This document shows positions 16,371 through 24,795 of a DNA stretch of 53,577 nt, piece after piece. Position 1 is the stretch's first letter; each line of letters begins with the position of its first letter. The position numbers and the translations under genes were made by a program. Location: NCBI GenBank assembly GCA_021806645.1, contig JAJZQX010000020.1, positions 1 to 53,577 on the forward strand, written 5' to 3'. A model generated the notes under the pieces. It made no database searches. It saw only the letters and a program-made list of their open reading frames with translations, and was not told the origin of the DNA. The DNA comes from Myxococcales bacterium. GTDB lineage: Bacteria; Myxococcota; Myxococcia; Myxococcales; Anaeromyxobacteraceae.

Positions 16371-17453
16371 ATGCCGACTCGCCGCCATCCCCGCGCCGCC
16401 CGCCCCAAGCAAGCCGCACGCGCCTCCGGGGCCGGGAAGGCCCGCCCCGCCCCCCGGGCCCGGCCGATCCGTCCTGTCCCCGCCCGCCGCTCCCGCGCCC
16501 TGCTCGACTACGGCCGGTCCGTCCTCTCGGCCGAGGCCGCCGCCATCGGGCTCGTCAAGCTGGGCGAGCCGTTCGCCCGCGCCGTCGAGTGGATCCTCGG
16601 CTGCACCGGCCGCGTGGTGATCACCGGCATGGGAAAGCCCGGCTTCGTGGCCCAGAAGATCTCGGCCACCCTCGCCTCCACCGGCACCCCCTCGCACTTC
16701 GTCCACCCAGCCGAGGCGGCCCACGGCGACCTCGGCCGGATCGCCCGGGAGGACGTCGTCATCGCCCTCTCCAACTCGGGCGAGACCGAGGAGTTGCTGC
16801 GCCTCCTGCCGGCCTTGAAGAAGATCGGCGCGCGGATCGTGGCCATCACCCGCGACACGGTCAACCCGCTGGCCCGCGGCGCCGATCTGGTCATCGCCAT
16901 CGGCGACGTCGCGGAGGCCTGCCCCATGGGGCTGGCCCCGACCGCCTCCACCGCCGTGCTGCTGGCGGTGGGCGACGCGCTGGCCATGACCGTGCTGGAG
17001 AACCGCGAGTTCTCCCGGGAGGAGTACGCCCTCTTCCACCCCGGCGGGAAGCTCGGCCGCGGCCTCATGAAGGTGCACGAGCTGATGCGCCAGGGCGAGG
17101 CCTGCCCGCTGGTGGCCGAGTCGGCGCCGCTCAGCGCGGCGGTGGCGGTGATGACCGAGACGCCGGGCCGGCCCGGCGCCACCGGGGTGCACGACGCCGC
17201 CGGCAAGCTGGTCGGCATCTTCACCGATGGTGACCTGCGCCGGCTGGTCGAGCTGGGGCAGACCGACTTCACGCGGCCGGTGGCGGCCGCCATGGGGCGC
17301 CACCCGCGCACCATCCGGCCCGACGACCTGCTGGTGGACGCCGCCCGGGTGCTGCGCGAGGCCCGCATCGACCAGGTGCCGGTGGTGGACGGCGAGGGGC
17401 GGATGGTCGGCCTGCTCGACGTCCAGGACCTGCTGGCCGCCAAGATCCTGTGA
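16371..17453 (+). CDS. kdsD: Arabinose-5-phosphate isomerase (SIS plus two CBS domains)
   Basis: The protein has 360 residues. A basic, Pro/Ala-rich N-terminal tail of about 40 residues precedes the SIS domain ([49 protein letters not shown]), then two CBS domains (about 235-295 and 300-355). KdsD interconverts ribulose-5-phosphate and arabinose-5-phosphate for Kdo and hence LPS synthesis. The usual GKS of the sugar-phosphate loop is GKP here, a small departure. The long basic tail is unusual; a downstream start is possible, but no methionine occurs before the SIS domain. Its stop overlaps the GTG of the aldolase gene (GTGA). Confidence 0.9.
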   Translation: MPTRRHPRAARPKQAARASGAGKARPAPRARPIRPVPARRSRALLDYGRSVLSAEAAAIGLVKLGEPFARAVEWILGCTGRVVITGMGKPGFVAQKISATLASTGTPSHFVHPAEAAHGDLGRIAREDVVIALSNSGETEELLRLLPALKKIGARIVAITRDTVNPLARGADLVIAIGDVAEACPMGLAPTASTAVLLAVGDALAMTVLENREFSREEYALFHPGGKLGRGLMKVHELMRQGEACPLVAESAPLSAAVAVMTETPGRPGATGVHDAAGKLVGIFTDGDLRRLVELGQTDFTRPVAAAMGRHPRTIRPDDLLVDAARVLREARIDQVPVVDGEGRMVGLLDVQDLLAAKIL

Positions 17454-18106
17454 GCTCCTCGGACGCGCCCCGCATCGCCCTCTGCGCCGCCGGCCGCCGG
17501 CTGCTGGAGGCAGACCTGATCGCGGCCGCCGAAGGGAACCTCTCGGCCCGGCTCCCGGGCGGCACCTTCCTGGTCACGCCCTCGGGCGTCTCCAAGGCCA
17601 CGCTCCAGCCCGGCGACCTGCTCGAGATCGACGCCACCGGGCGGGTGGTCTCTGGTGCCGGACGGCCCTCGACCGAGCTGCCCATGCACCTGGCCGCCTA
17701 TGCGGCCCGCCCCGACGCGGCGGCGCTGGTCCACGCCCACCCCGTCACGGCGGTCGGCTTCACCATCGCCGGGATCCCCTGGCCGGGCGACCTGGTGCCC
17801 GAGGCGGCGGTGACGCTGGGGCCGGTGGCGGTGGCGCCGTTCGCCGTCCCCGGCACCGCCGAGGTGCCGGCGTCGCTGGCGCCGTTCCTGGCGGGCCACG
17901 ACGTGCTGCTGCTCTCGCGCCACGGCGCGCTCTGCCTGGGCCGCACCGTGGACGAGGCGGTCTGGCGCATGGAACTGCTGGAGCGGGTGGCGCGGATGGC
18001 GCTGGTGGCCCGCGCGCTGGGCCGCTGCGAGCCGCTGCCAGCGGCCGCCGTGGAGGCGGTGCTGCGGGCCGCCGGCAAGGCGCCGCGGGGTGGGAGCGGG
18101 CGGTAA
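17450..18106 (+). CDS. Class II aldolase/adducin-family protein (fuculose-phosphate aldolase-like)
   Basis: The protein has 218 residues from a GTG overlapping the kdsD stop by 4 bp, so the two are translationally coupled. Features of zinc class II sugar-phosphate aldolases: AAEGNLSARL (phosphate-binding region), TPSGVSK, STELPMHLAAY (catalytic Glu), VHAHP (two zinc His) and SRHGALCLG (third His). The substrate is not determined by these motifs; fuculose-1-phosphate, ribulose-5-phosphate or methylthioribulose-phosphate are candidates, and coupling to kdsD suggests a pentose phosphate. The C-terminal tail overlaps a peptidase remnant on the other strand. Confidence 0.82.
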   Translation: MSSSDAPRIALCAAGRRLLEADLIAAAEGNLSARLPGGTFLVTPSGVSKATLQPGDLLEIDATGRVVSGAGRPSTELPMHLAAYAARPDAAALVHAHPVTAVGFTIAGIPWPGDLVPEAAVTLGPVAVAPFAVPGTAEVPASLAPFLAGHDVLLLSRHGALCLGRTVDEAVWRMELLERVARMALVARALGRCEPLPAAAVEAVLRAAGKAPRGGSGR

Positions 18107-18111
18107 TCACT

Positions 18112-18240
18112 TCCCGGCCAGTGCAGCGCTCGCTCCAGCGCCTCGTCGCGCCCTGCCTTGAGCGACTCCAACGTGAGCGGAAACTCCACGTCGGGAGCCA
18201 CACCGACCCCTTCGAACGGCGAACCGTAGGGGAATGCGGC
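18112..18240 (-). pseudogene. Remnant of an S41-type (C-terminal-processing-like) peptidase, C-terminal tail only
   Basis: Minus-strand codons between 18240 and 18112 read PYGSPFEGVGVAPDVEFPL, then GRDEALERAL. This is the end typical of S41 family serine peptidases (PDGxPxEGVGVxPDV...GxDxxLExAL, from memory). Nothing upstream on this strand continues a peptidase domain, there is no start, and the frame runs into the end of the aldolase gene without its own stop. It is best read as the tail of a deleted gene. The rest of 18107-18400 holds no other recognisable feature. Confidence 0.55.
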
Positions 18241-18400
18241 GCGGCGAAGGCCCTGGCCAGCAGCAGCGAACCGGCAGGACGACGAAGGCGATAGCTGGTC
18301 ATCGGGGCTCCAAGACGTGGAGTCCGCGCATGCCTTGCCAACCCACAGTACGCTTCGCGACCAAAGGCGTCTGCCGCATCGCGCAAGCACCATCCACTCG

Positions 18401-19642
18401 TCAGGTGGCCCGGCGGCCGCCCTGATACCGTCCCATCAGGCGCGCGCCAAAGGCTTGCCGCGCGGCCAGGGCGTTGTGCGATCGACAAGCGACTCGGAGG
18501 TTGGCGACCGTCGGCTCCCCATCTCGTGCCCAGGGATTGATGTGGTCCAGCTCGAGCCGGTGGGTCGAGCCGCAGACACCGCCCGAGTCGAGCGGCCACG
18601 AGCAGCGGCCGCCGTCTCGTGCCCAGACGGCGCGGCGGACGGCGGCTGGAATGGTCTCGCGAGGGCCCGTGCGGCGATGAGGAGGCGGATCCGACGGGAC
18701 GAGGGCGAGCGGCGGCGAGGCCTCCTGGGGCTCGGCCGCGGCATTCACCGGAGCCCCTACACGAGGTGCCGCCACGGCGAGCGTGGTCCGCGGCCGCTTC
18801 ACCTGCCCACGCGCCCTGGCCTGCTTCTCCAGGAGCAGGTCGAGCGCCGCCTCCAGCACCTGCTCCATCGTGGCGCCGCGGATGGAGTGGGAGAGCACCT
18901 CGCGAGCGGCCTCCAGCTTCTTCACCACCTGCTTGCCAACGTTGAAGTGGACCCGGCGCAGGTCCGCGGTGAGCGGCACGATCTCGTCGCGCCTGGCGGC
19001 GAGCCGGCCGCCTCCCCCATTCGCGAGTTCTGACGTCAGAACTCGCGAAGGAGGGACCATGTTCGGGTGCGTATCGACCGGTGACGCGGACGCAATCGTT
19101 AGCAGGGGTTGAGTGAGACTGGCCAGCGGCGTCACCGACTGGTCCAGCCCCCTGGTCACCACCATCCTGGTGGACGGGACGTGGCGAGGCTGGAACTCCG
19201 CGACCAGTTCCTGCGCCTCCCTGGCAGAGAGTCCGAAGAAGCGCGGCGCCACGACGGCCCGGTTTTCATCGGTCAGCACCTTGGCCAGTTCGGCGGTGGT
19301 GGAGAGGCAGAGGCGACCCTCGCGGAGCGGCTCGATGATCTCGGGGAAGTGCTGGAGCAGCTCGGCGGCGCTCTTCCGGTAGAAGGCCGCGCTCTTCGAG
19401 AGCCGCAGCTCGACGTGCAGGAAGGCGAAGAGGTTGGCGTGCCCGAGCGGCTCCCAGCCGCGTCGCCGGTCGAAGTCGGCCAGGGCGATGAGGAAGTCGG
19501 CCATGGCGGCCTGCTCCTTGCGGAGAAGCGCTGCCAGTCCGTCGCGGAGCTGCCGGGCTTCGAGGAGCTCGAGAGGACGGCTGGCCGGAGCGTGAGCGGA
19601 AGCCGCGGCCGAGGAAGGGGTCGGGTGTGCGGTGGCGATCAT
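18401..19642 (-). CDS. HNH endonuclease-domain protein
   Basis: The protein has 413 residues. A C-terminal HNH nuclease module is clear: RDGGRCSWP (zinc/loop Cys), LELDHINPWARDGEP and VACRSHNALAARQAFG, giving the D-H...N...H pattern. The N-terminal 110 residues are helical (LRKEQAAMADFLIALADFD), resembling the N-terminal part of DUF222-like HNH proteins that occur in many copies in myxobacteria. The protein is probably a DNA nuclease linked to mobile or selfish elements; the target is unknown. It stands alone beside a peptidase remnant and a 280-bp stretch (19643-19922) in which I see no gene. Confidence 0.8.
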   Translation of the reverse strand: MIATAHPTPSSAAASAHAPASRPLELLEARQLRDGLAALLRKEQAAMADFLIALADFDRRRGWEPLGHANLFAFLHVELRLSKSAAFYRKSAAELLQHFPEIIEPLREGRLCLSTTAELAKVLTDENRAVVAPRFFGLSAREAQELVAEFQPRHVPSTRMVVTRGLDQSVTPLASLTQPLLTIASASPVDTHPNMVPPSRVLTSELANGGGGRLAARRDEIVPLTADLRRVHFNVGKQVVKKLEAAREVLSHSIRGATMEQVLEAALDLLLEKQARARGQVKRPRTTLAVAAPRVGAPVNAAAEPQEASPPLALVPSDPPPHRRTGPRETIPAAVRRAVWARDGGRCSWPLDSGGVCGSTHRLELDHINPWARDGEPTVANLRVACRSHNALAARQAFGARLMGRYQGGRRAT

Positions 19643-19922
19643 TCACCGACAGTCCCACGCTGGTCTGACATTTTCGGCCCCGCGGAAGACACATGGCACC
19701 CAACAGGGACGGGCTTTTGCTGATGGCGATCGGCTGGGGCCCTTCCACCTCGCGCGCCCACGGTTACTCGGAGTGCGCCTCTGGCAGGGCGAACTTCCGC
19801 GGTAGGACCGCTCGCGCCCCGCACGGCGCCGGCCGAGCCCACTCACCCTCCTCCGCGCCTTCCGGTCGCCACCGGCTGCGCTCGCAGGGCAGGGCGCCGT
19901 TTGCCGCCATCGCGCCTCCCCC

Positions 19923-20411
19923 TCACCCCGGATACCCCCCCACGTCCCTCAGCTCCCACGCCGGCGCGGCCGCCAGCAGCTCGGCCACGGTCCGGCCCGT
20001 CCCCGGGACGACGCGCTCCCCGCAGAGCTCGGCCAGCGGCTGGAGCGCGAAGCGCCTCGCGCCCAGCTCCGGGTGCGGCACCAGCAGCCCCGGCCCGGCC
20101 ACCACCGCGTCCCCGAAGAGCAGCAGGTCGAGGTCGAGGGTACGCGCCCCCCAGCGGACGTCGCGGCGGCGGCGCGCCTGCCGCTCCACCGCTTGCAGCG
20201 CGGCCAGTAGCGCCCGCGGCGGCAGGGTGGTCTCCAGCTCCAGCACGGCGTTGAGGTAGCGCGGCTGCGGCGGCCCCAGCGGCGCCGAGTCCCAGACCCG
20301 CGAGCCGCGCACCACCGCCACGCCGGGCGTGGCCCTCAGCGCCCGCGCCGCCAGCGCCAGCCAGGCCCAGCGATCACCGAGGTTGGCGCCGACGCCGACG
20401 AAGGCCCGCAT
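19923..20411 (-). CDS. folK: 2-amino-4-hydroxy-6-hydroxymethyldihydropteridine pyrophosphokinase
   Basis: The product has 162 residues. HPPK transfers pyrophosphate from ATP to hydroxymethyl-dihydropterin in folate synthesis. The signature RWGARTLDLDLLLFGD is present with both metal-binding aspartates, followed by VPHPELGARRFALQPLAEL. The N-terminus MRAFVGVGANLGDR is typical and the length is standard. No other folate gene is adjacent. It lies downstream of the NO reductase on the same strand, with a possible small ORF between them. Confidence 0.92.
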   Translation of the reverse strand: MRAFVGVGANLGDRWAWLALAARALRATPGVAVVRGSRVWDSAPLGPPQPRYLNAVLELETTLPPRALLAALQAVERQARRRRDVRWGARTLDLDLLLFGDAVVAGPGLLVPHPELGARRFALQPLAELCGERVVPGTGRTVAELLAAAPAWELRDVGGYPG

Positions 20412-20420
20412 GGCGAAGTC

Positions 20421-20513
20421 CTAACCCGAAGCGACCTGGGCGGCCACCGCCCCGAGCTGCTCCAGCGGGAAGCTCCCGAGAAAGACCACCGCGCCGGCCG
20501 CGTGGAGGAGCAT
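20421..20513 (-). CDS. Possible 30-residue hydrophobic peptide upstream of folK
   Basis: A short minus-strand frame from ATG 20513 to TAG 20421-20423 encodes MLLHAAGAVVFLGSFPLEQL and ten further residues, ending 9 bp before the folK start. The frame is open further upstream without another good start. Composition is membrane-like and third positions are GC-rich, but the frame is too short to be confident; another minus frame is also open here. It may be a real small peptide coupled to folK or chance. Confidence 0.25.
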   Translation of the reverse strand: MLLHAAGAVVFLGSFPLEQLGAVAAQVASG

Positions 20514-20646
20514 CGAGAACCCGCTCCCGGTGCCGGTGGGATGGTCGGGCTGACCGCGGGCCCCTGGCCAGCGCGGCCGGCGACGGGTCTTGCTGGAGTG
20601 CGATCGCCATCCGGAGGATCCTGCGTGCGCGTGGCCGGGCCCGAGG

Positions 20647-22938
20647 TCATCGGGCGTTTAGCGGCGGGTCCCGCCTCAGCATGGGGAGAACCGCCGCCAC
20701 CGCGATGGGCAGGGCCCCGAAGACGAGGAAGACGGTGTCGCCCGCGACGCGGACCCACTCGAGGGTGTGGAAGGTGCCGCTCATCAGGTAGTCGAGCCGC
20801 CGCGCGTGCCAGTACCCGTTGGCGATCACGTCCCAGAGCTGGAGGACTCCCGCCGGGAAGAGGTCGAGGATGATCATCAGCGAGAGACCCGCGTTGAGCC
20901 CCCAGTACCCCACCCTGATCCACCGCTCCGTGCCTCTCCAGGTCTCGTCGCTCTGCAGCGCGCGGAGGCAGAACACCAGCACCCCGAGACCCAGCATCCC
21001 GAACACGCCGAACATGGCCGCGTGGCCGTGGTTTGCGGTGAGGGTCGTGCCGACCTCGAAGTAGGAGACGATTGGCGTGTTGATGAGGAAGCCGAAGACG
21101 CCCGCGCCGATGAAGTTCCAGACACCCACGGCGATGAAGAAGTAGATGGCCCACTTGTGCTTCGCGGCCAGGCTGGTCCGGTCCTCCGCCGTGGCGCGCC
21201 GCCGCAGCTGGATGAAGCCCGCGGCGTCCAGCGTGAGGAGCGTGAGCGGCACCACCTCCAGGGCGGAGAAGCACGAGGCCAGCCCCATGTTGAGCGTGCC
21301 CTGGCCGGTGAAGTACCAGTGGTGACCGGTCCCGATGATGCCACCCGTCAGGAAGAGGATGGCGTCGAGGTAGACCAGCCGCGTCGCCGTCCGGGTGGTG
21401 ACCAGCCCGATCTGCCGGAAGATGATGGCCACCAGGACCGTGGCGAACAGCTCGAAGAAACCCTCCACCCACAGGTGGATGATCCAGAAGCGCCAGTTGT
21501 CGATGACCGCCATGTTGGTGCGGGGCCCGTAGAACAGGGCCGGCAGGTAGAAGAGCGGGATGGCCGCGCCGGCGTAGAGGAAGAGCGCGGAGACCTCGCT
21601 GCGCCCCTCGACGCGGACCGCCGGCCGCAGGGCGCGGAACATGAGAAAGAGCCAGAGCAGGAGGCCGGCCGCCAGGAGCACTTGCCACACGCGCCCGAGA
21701 TCCAGGTACTCCGAGCCCTGGTGGCCGAGCCAGAACCAGCCCCGCCCCAGCTGGCCGGTGACGCCCAGGAACTCGCCCGCCAGGCTCCCGACCACCACCA
21801 GCACCAGCGCCCAGAAGAGGACGTCGACCAGCCGCCGCTGCCCGGGCGGATCCCCGCCACCCACCAGCGGCGCCAGGAAGAGCCCGCCGGCCACCCAGGC
21901 CGTGGCGATCCAGAAGATGGCGAGCTGCAGGTGGAAGGTCCGCAGCAGGTTGTAGGGCGCCAGCCGCAGGATGGCGTCGAGGCCGTAGAAGGAGAAGGGT
22001 TCGACGCGGTAGTGGGCCAGGCCGCCGCCCACCAGCGACTGCAGCAGGAAGAGGAGCGCCACCACCGCGAGGTACTTCCCGGTGGCGCGCTGGCTCGGGG
22101 TCAGGACCAGCGTCGCAGGGGGCTGCGCCACGGCGTCCCCGCCCTCCCCTCCCCAGCCGAGGAAGTGGAACTTGCCGAAGAGGAGCAGGACCAGCCCGAG
22201 GCCGCCCAGCAGCGCCACCAGGCTGAGGGCGCTCCAGACGTAGGCCTGGGTGGAGGGGTGGTTGCCCGCGTCCGGGTCGTACGGCCAGTTGTTGGTATAG
22301 GTGTAGTCCTGGCCCGGCCGGTTCGTCACCGTCGCCCAGGTCGCCCAGGAGAAGTAGACGTTCAGGAGCCGGAGCTCGTCCGGGTCGTCGATGCTCCCGG
22401 GGGGAAGGCCCGGGGCGGAGTGAGGCCCGGTGAAATAGCCGCTCCAGTAGGCCTCGAGGTCCCGCGTGGCGGCGGCCTGGCCGGGCGAGAAGGTCAGCGT
22501 GCCGGTGGCCGGGTCGTAGCGGTTGCGCTTGAGCTCGACGCGAACGGCATCGGCCACCTGCCCCTGCTGGCCGGGGGTGAGCGCCTCGAAGGGCCTCCCC
22601 AGCTGGCGCGTCGCGGCGAAGTCGCGTAGCAGCCCGACCTCGCGGTGCAGGTGCTCGGCCGTGTAGTCGGGCCCGAGGTATGCGCCGTGGCCCCAGAGCG
22701 TTCCGTGCTCCATGAGGGCGTGCTTGAGGAACACCTCCTGGCCGCGCTCGATCTCGTCGCCGCTGAAGAGCGTGGCGCCGGACTCGTCGACGACCTGGCG
22801 CGGGATGGGGGGCGCGTTGGTGTAGGTGAGGACGGTGACGACGGTCAGCACCGAGAAGCCGAAGATCATCACCAGCAGGGTGCCGTGGCGCCACCACGCA
22901 GAAAGCGGCCCCTGGCCACCCGCATTGCCTGTCGACAT
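20647..22938 (-). CDS. norZ: Quinol-dependent nitric oxide reductase (qNOR)
   Basis: The product is 763 residues, the length of single-subunit qNOR, which reduces 2 NO to N2O with quinol electrons in the inner membrane. The first helix (VMIFGFSVLTVVTVLTYTN) is followed by a periplasmic region of about 170 residues without a CxxCH haem motif, which separates it from cNOR partners. About 13 more helices carry haem-copper-type ligands: RTFHLQLAIFWIATAWV, GTGHHWYFTGQG (non-haem iron His pair) and TANHGHAAMFGVFGM (haem His). It stands alone, so it may serve NO detoxification or the end of an incomplete denitrification chain. A candidate promoter lies at 22987-23014. Confidence 0.93.
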   Translation of the reverse strand: MSTGNAGGQGPLSAWWRHGTLLVMIFGFSVLTVVTVLTYTNAPPIPRQVVDESGATLFSGDEIERGQEVFLKHALMEHGTLWGHGAYLGPDYTAEHLHREVGLLRDFAATRQLGRPFEALTPGQQGQVADAVRVELKRNRYDPATGTLTFSPGQAAATRDLEAYWSGYFTGPHSAPGLPPGSIDDPDELRLLNVYFSWATWATVTNRPGQDYTYTNNWPYDPDAGNHPSTQAYVWSALSLVALLGGLGLVLLLFGKFHFLGWGGEGGDAVAQPPATLVLTPSQRATGKYLAVVALLFLLQSLVGGGLAHYRVEPFSFYGLDAILRLAPYNLLRTFHLQLAIFWIATAWVAGGLFLAPLVGGGDPPGQRRLVDVLFWALVLVVVGSLAGEFLGVTGQLGRGWFWLGHQGSEYLDLGRVWQVLLAAGLLLWLFLMFRALRPAVRVEGRSEVSALFLYAGAAIPLFYLPALFYGPRTNMAVIDNWRFWIIHLWVEGFFELFATVLVAIIFRQIGLVTTRTATRLVYLDAILFLTGGIIGTGHHWYFTGQGTLNMGLASCFSALEVVPLTLLTLDAAGFIQLRRRATAEDRTSLAAKHKWAIYFFIAVGVWNFIGAGVFGFLINTPIVSYFEVGTTLTANHGHAAMFGVFGMLGLGVLVFCLRALQSDETWRGTERWIRVGYWGLNAGLSLMIILDLFPAGVLQLWDVIANGYWHARRLDYLMSGTFHTLEWVRVAGDTVFLVFGALPIAVAAVLPMLRRDPPLNAR

Positions 22939-22986
22939 TCTTGCCTCGCCGAACCGGAACCCCTCCCGAATCGCGGCTGGTAGGAC

Positions 22987-23014
22987 CCAATATCCGAATG
23001 AGATCTCGGGTCAA
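22987..23014 (-). promoter_or_regulatory. Candidate sigma-70-type promoter for qNOR
   Basis: On the minus strand TTGACC (23014-23009) and TATTGG (22992-22987) are separated by 16 nt, about 50 bp before the qNOR start. The spacer contains the perfect 8-bp palindrome GAGATCTC (23000-23007), a possible site for an NO- or redox-responsive repressor. The -10 match is weak. Confidence 0.3.
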
Positions 23015-23060
23015 GGGCCCGACGGGGGAGTCCCCCGGTCCATCCCGGCCACTCCACTTG

Positions 23061-23134
23061 CGGGCCCTACAGGGATCGAACCTGTGGCCTTCGGATTCGA
23101 AGTCCGACGTTCTATCCAGCTGAGCCAAGGGCCC
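23061..23134 (-). tRNA. tRNA-Arg (anticodon TCG)
   Basis: The minus strand folds as a 74-nt cloverleaf. The acceptor stem is GGGCCCT (5', from 23134) with AGGGCCC (3', 23068-23062), discriminator G. The D arm contains GGCTCAGCTGGATAGA, the anticodon arm is TCGGA-CTTCGAA-TCCGA with anticodon TCG (reads CGA, Arg), and the T arm contains GGTTCGATCCC. CCA is not encoded. It sits between the qNOR promoter and the truncated PKD gene, at the edge of the accessory region, and tRNA genes often mark integration sites; no duplicated tRNA 3' end was seen. Confidence 0.93.
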
Positions 23135-23187
23135 AGGTCATTCGCGTGTGACCGGCGCCCCCAACATCGACGACCTCGGCGCCGAGG

Positions 23188-24420
23188 TCACCGCGAATGG
23201 CCGCCGCGCCGCCGCTGGCCCATGCCCGGCGACACCCGGCCTCCGGGCCTCGCTCCCCAGAGCGCCAGCAGCAGGACCACCGCCAGCGACCCGCCTGGCG
23301 CCGCCGGGGAGGTGGAGCAGCCGCAGCCGGAGCTGGAGGCAGCGGGAGGCGCGGGGGCGGCTGCTGGGGGAGTCACGTCGACGATCAGCTCGCACTCCGG
23401 CGTGGTCCAGCTTCCGGAGACCGCACCGGCTCCGGCGCGCGCCCGCCAGAAGTAGTGGACGTCCTCCTCGAGCGCCACCGACACCTGCCAGGCCGTGTAG
23501 CCGGCGCCGGCGTCGATGAAGGAGACGGCGATCTCGAATGACTGGCAGGTCTCGCCACCATCGCCGTCGGCGACGCAGAGGGTCACGGGGGCGGGCGCCG
23601 CGAGCTGGGCGAAGGTCGGCGACCAGGCTAGCGTGCAGCCGGTCAGGGTGGCGCCGGCCGGCTTCACCGGCGCGGTGCAGGTCAGCACGTCGTTCGCCCC
23701 CGGGTCGGTGGCGGTCAGGGCATAGGAGTACGGCACGCCTTCGGTCAGCGCCGTGGCCGGCGTCGAGGTGATGGTCGGCGCCGCGTTGACCACGGTGACC
23801 GTCATGCTGTCGCTGGCGCTGGCGCCGTCGTCGTCGGTGACGGTGAGGGTCGCCGTGTAGACGCCCTGGTTGGCGTAGGCATGCGAGGCGGCCAGCGTGG
23901 TGGCGGACTGCGTGTCACCGAAGCTCCAGCTGGCGGTGTGGGTGTCGGCGCTGCCGGGGTCCGTCAGGCTCCCGGCTAAGGCGACGGCCGTCCCCTCCTC
24001 GACGGTGATGGGAGCTCCTGCGGTGACGACCGGGGGGAGGTTCGCGATGGTCACCTGGGTGGTGGCCGCCGAGGCGCCGGCGGCGGTGATGACGGTTAGT
24101 GAAAGGTCTAACAGGCCGCTGTCGGGGTAGGCGTAATCGATCCGCTGTCCCTCCCGCACCTCACCATTGCCGAGACTCCAGATGTAGGTCGCCGCGCCGC
24201 CGGCGTGGGCGCTCCCCTCGAAGGTGATTGGCGTTCCTTCACCGACCGTCAGGGTCAAGGCCGTGATGCTGGCGATGGGGGTCATGCCCTCGGTGGAGAG
24301 CGTGATCAGCGCCCAGGCGGCGCGGCCGCGTGAGCCGAGGACGTTGTCGTTGTAGTTGCCGAGCACGCTCGAGAGGGCCCAGGTCCAGCCACCGCTGGCG
24401 GACTGGTTGACGATAGCTAC
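23188..24420 (-). pseudogene. 5'-truncated secreted protein with PKD domains and MYXO-CTERM sorting tail
   Basis: The readable frame runs from about 24420 to the stop at 23188, roughly 410 residues. It opens abruptly inside a sequence resembling the end of a prenyltransferase/squalene-oxidase-like repeat domain (VNQSASGGWTWALSS, GSRGRAAWALITL). Two PKD-type Ig-like domains follow (WSLGNGEVREGQRIDYAYPD; WSFGDTQSATTLAASHAYA), then a cadherin-like/Ig segment (ALTATDPGANDVLTC). The C-terminus is a MYXO-CTERM tag: GCGCS, a hydrophobic helix (GGSLAVVLLLALWGA) and an arginine cluster, which anchors myxobacterial exoproteins. No start or signal peptide exists upstream; foreign-looking DNA joins at about 24417, so the gene is probably a remnant. 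Confidence 0.65.
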
Positions 24421-24749
24421 AGGCAGTCGCCCGTAAGGGAGCACACCGCCAGTAACCACACCGTCGGCGCTACCAATGCAGCGAGCCCCCCAACAACCAA
24501 GCCAGACACCGCCCGAACAACAACGCCCCTCCGCCGAGCAAGTAGAACGCCGACGAACGCGGCTAGGCATGGCAACCCCAGTCCGATGGTCAGCCCAACG
24601 CCCTTGAGAAACCGCGAGGACGAGTCCCAAGTGAAACCTCCCCAACCAGTAGCCAATCCCCCAATAGTGAGGAGCAGTAGCACCGTCGCGAGGCAAGCAA
24701 CGGCGGCCCATCTGGAGTGGTTCAGCAAGATTGCGGCGCCAATGCTCAC
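24417..24749 (-). CDS. Small multi-spanning membrane protein, unrecognised
   Basis: A frame of 110 residues from a GTG at 24749, ending at a TAG whose bases overlap the start of the truncated PKD gene. It has four hydrophobic segments (around 1-12, 17-38, 50-70 and 80-105) and short charged loops (LLARRRGVVVRA). Codon use is richer in A/T-ending codons than in the core genes around it, suggesting acquired DNA. The frame begins 12 bp from the left end of the IS element, and a stop inside the terminal repeat bounds it, so the gene may have lost its 5' end. It could be an immunity protein or an orphan fragment; no family was recognised. Confidence 0.4.
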   Translation of the reverse strand: MSIGAAILLNHSRWAAVACLATVLLLLTIGGLATGWGGFTWDSSSRFLKGVGLTIGLGLPCLAAFVGVLLARRRGVVVRAVSGLVVGGLAALVAPTVWLLAVCSLTGDCL

Positions 24750-24761
24750 GGCGACGACTGA

Positions 24762-24789
24762 GGCCGCCTAGAGCACCGATCTGCATGAA
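24762..24789 (+). repeat. Left terminal inverted repeat of the IS element
   Basis: It starts GGCCGCCTAGAGCACCG and continues ATCTGCATGAA. It mirrors 26477-26504 with three mismatches, all in the inner 11 bp. The transposase ATG lies 7 bp inside. Confidence 0.75.
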
Positions 24790-24795
24790 GTCCCC

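Noticed and set aside
15422-17233. 603-codon plus-strand frame across the transaldolase gene and kdsD
   Set aside because: It is low-complexity Arg/Pro/Gly-rich antisense translation; transaldolase and kdsD motifs lie in other frames.
23000-23014. FNR/DNR box (TTGAC-N4-RTCAA) upstream of qNOR
   Set aside because: The second half-site does not match; only a weak promoter and an 8-bp palindrome remain.
24755-24762. Longer target-site duplication flanking the IS element
   Set aside because: Bases outside the 28-bp ends (GACTGA and AGGTCG) are not direct repeats; only the internal CTAG option remains.
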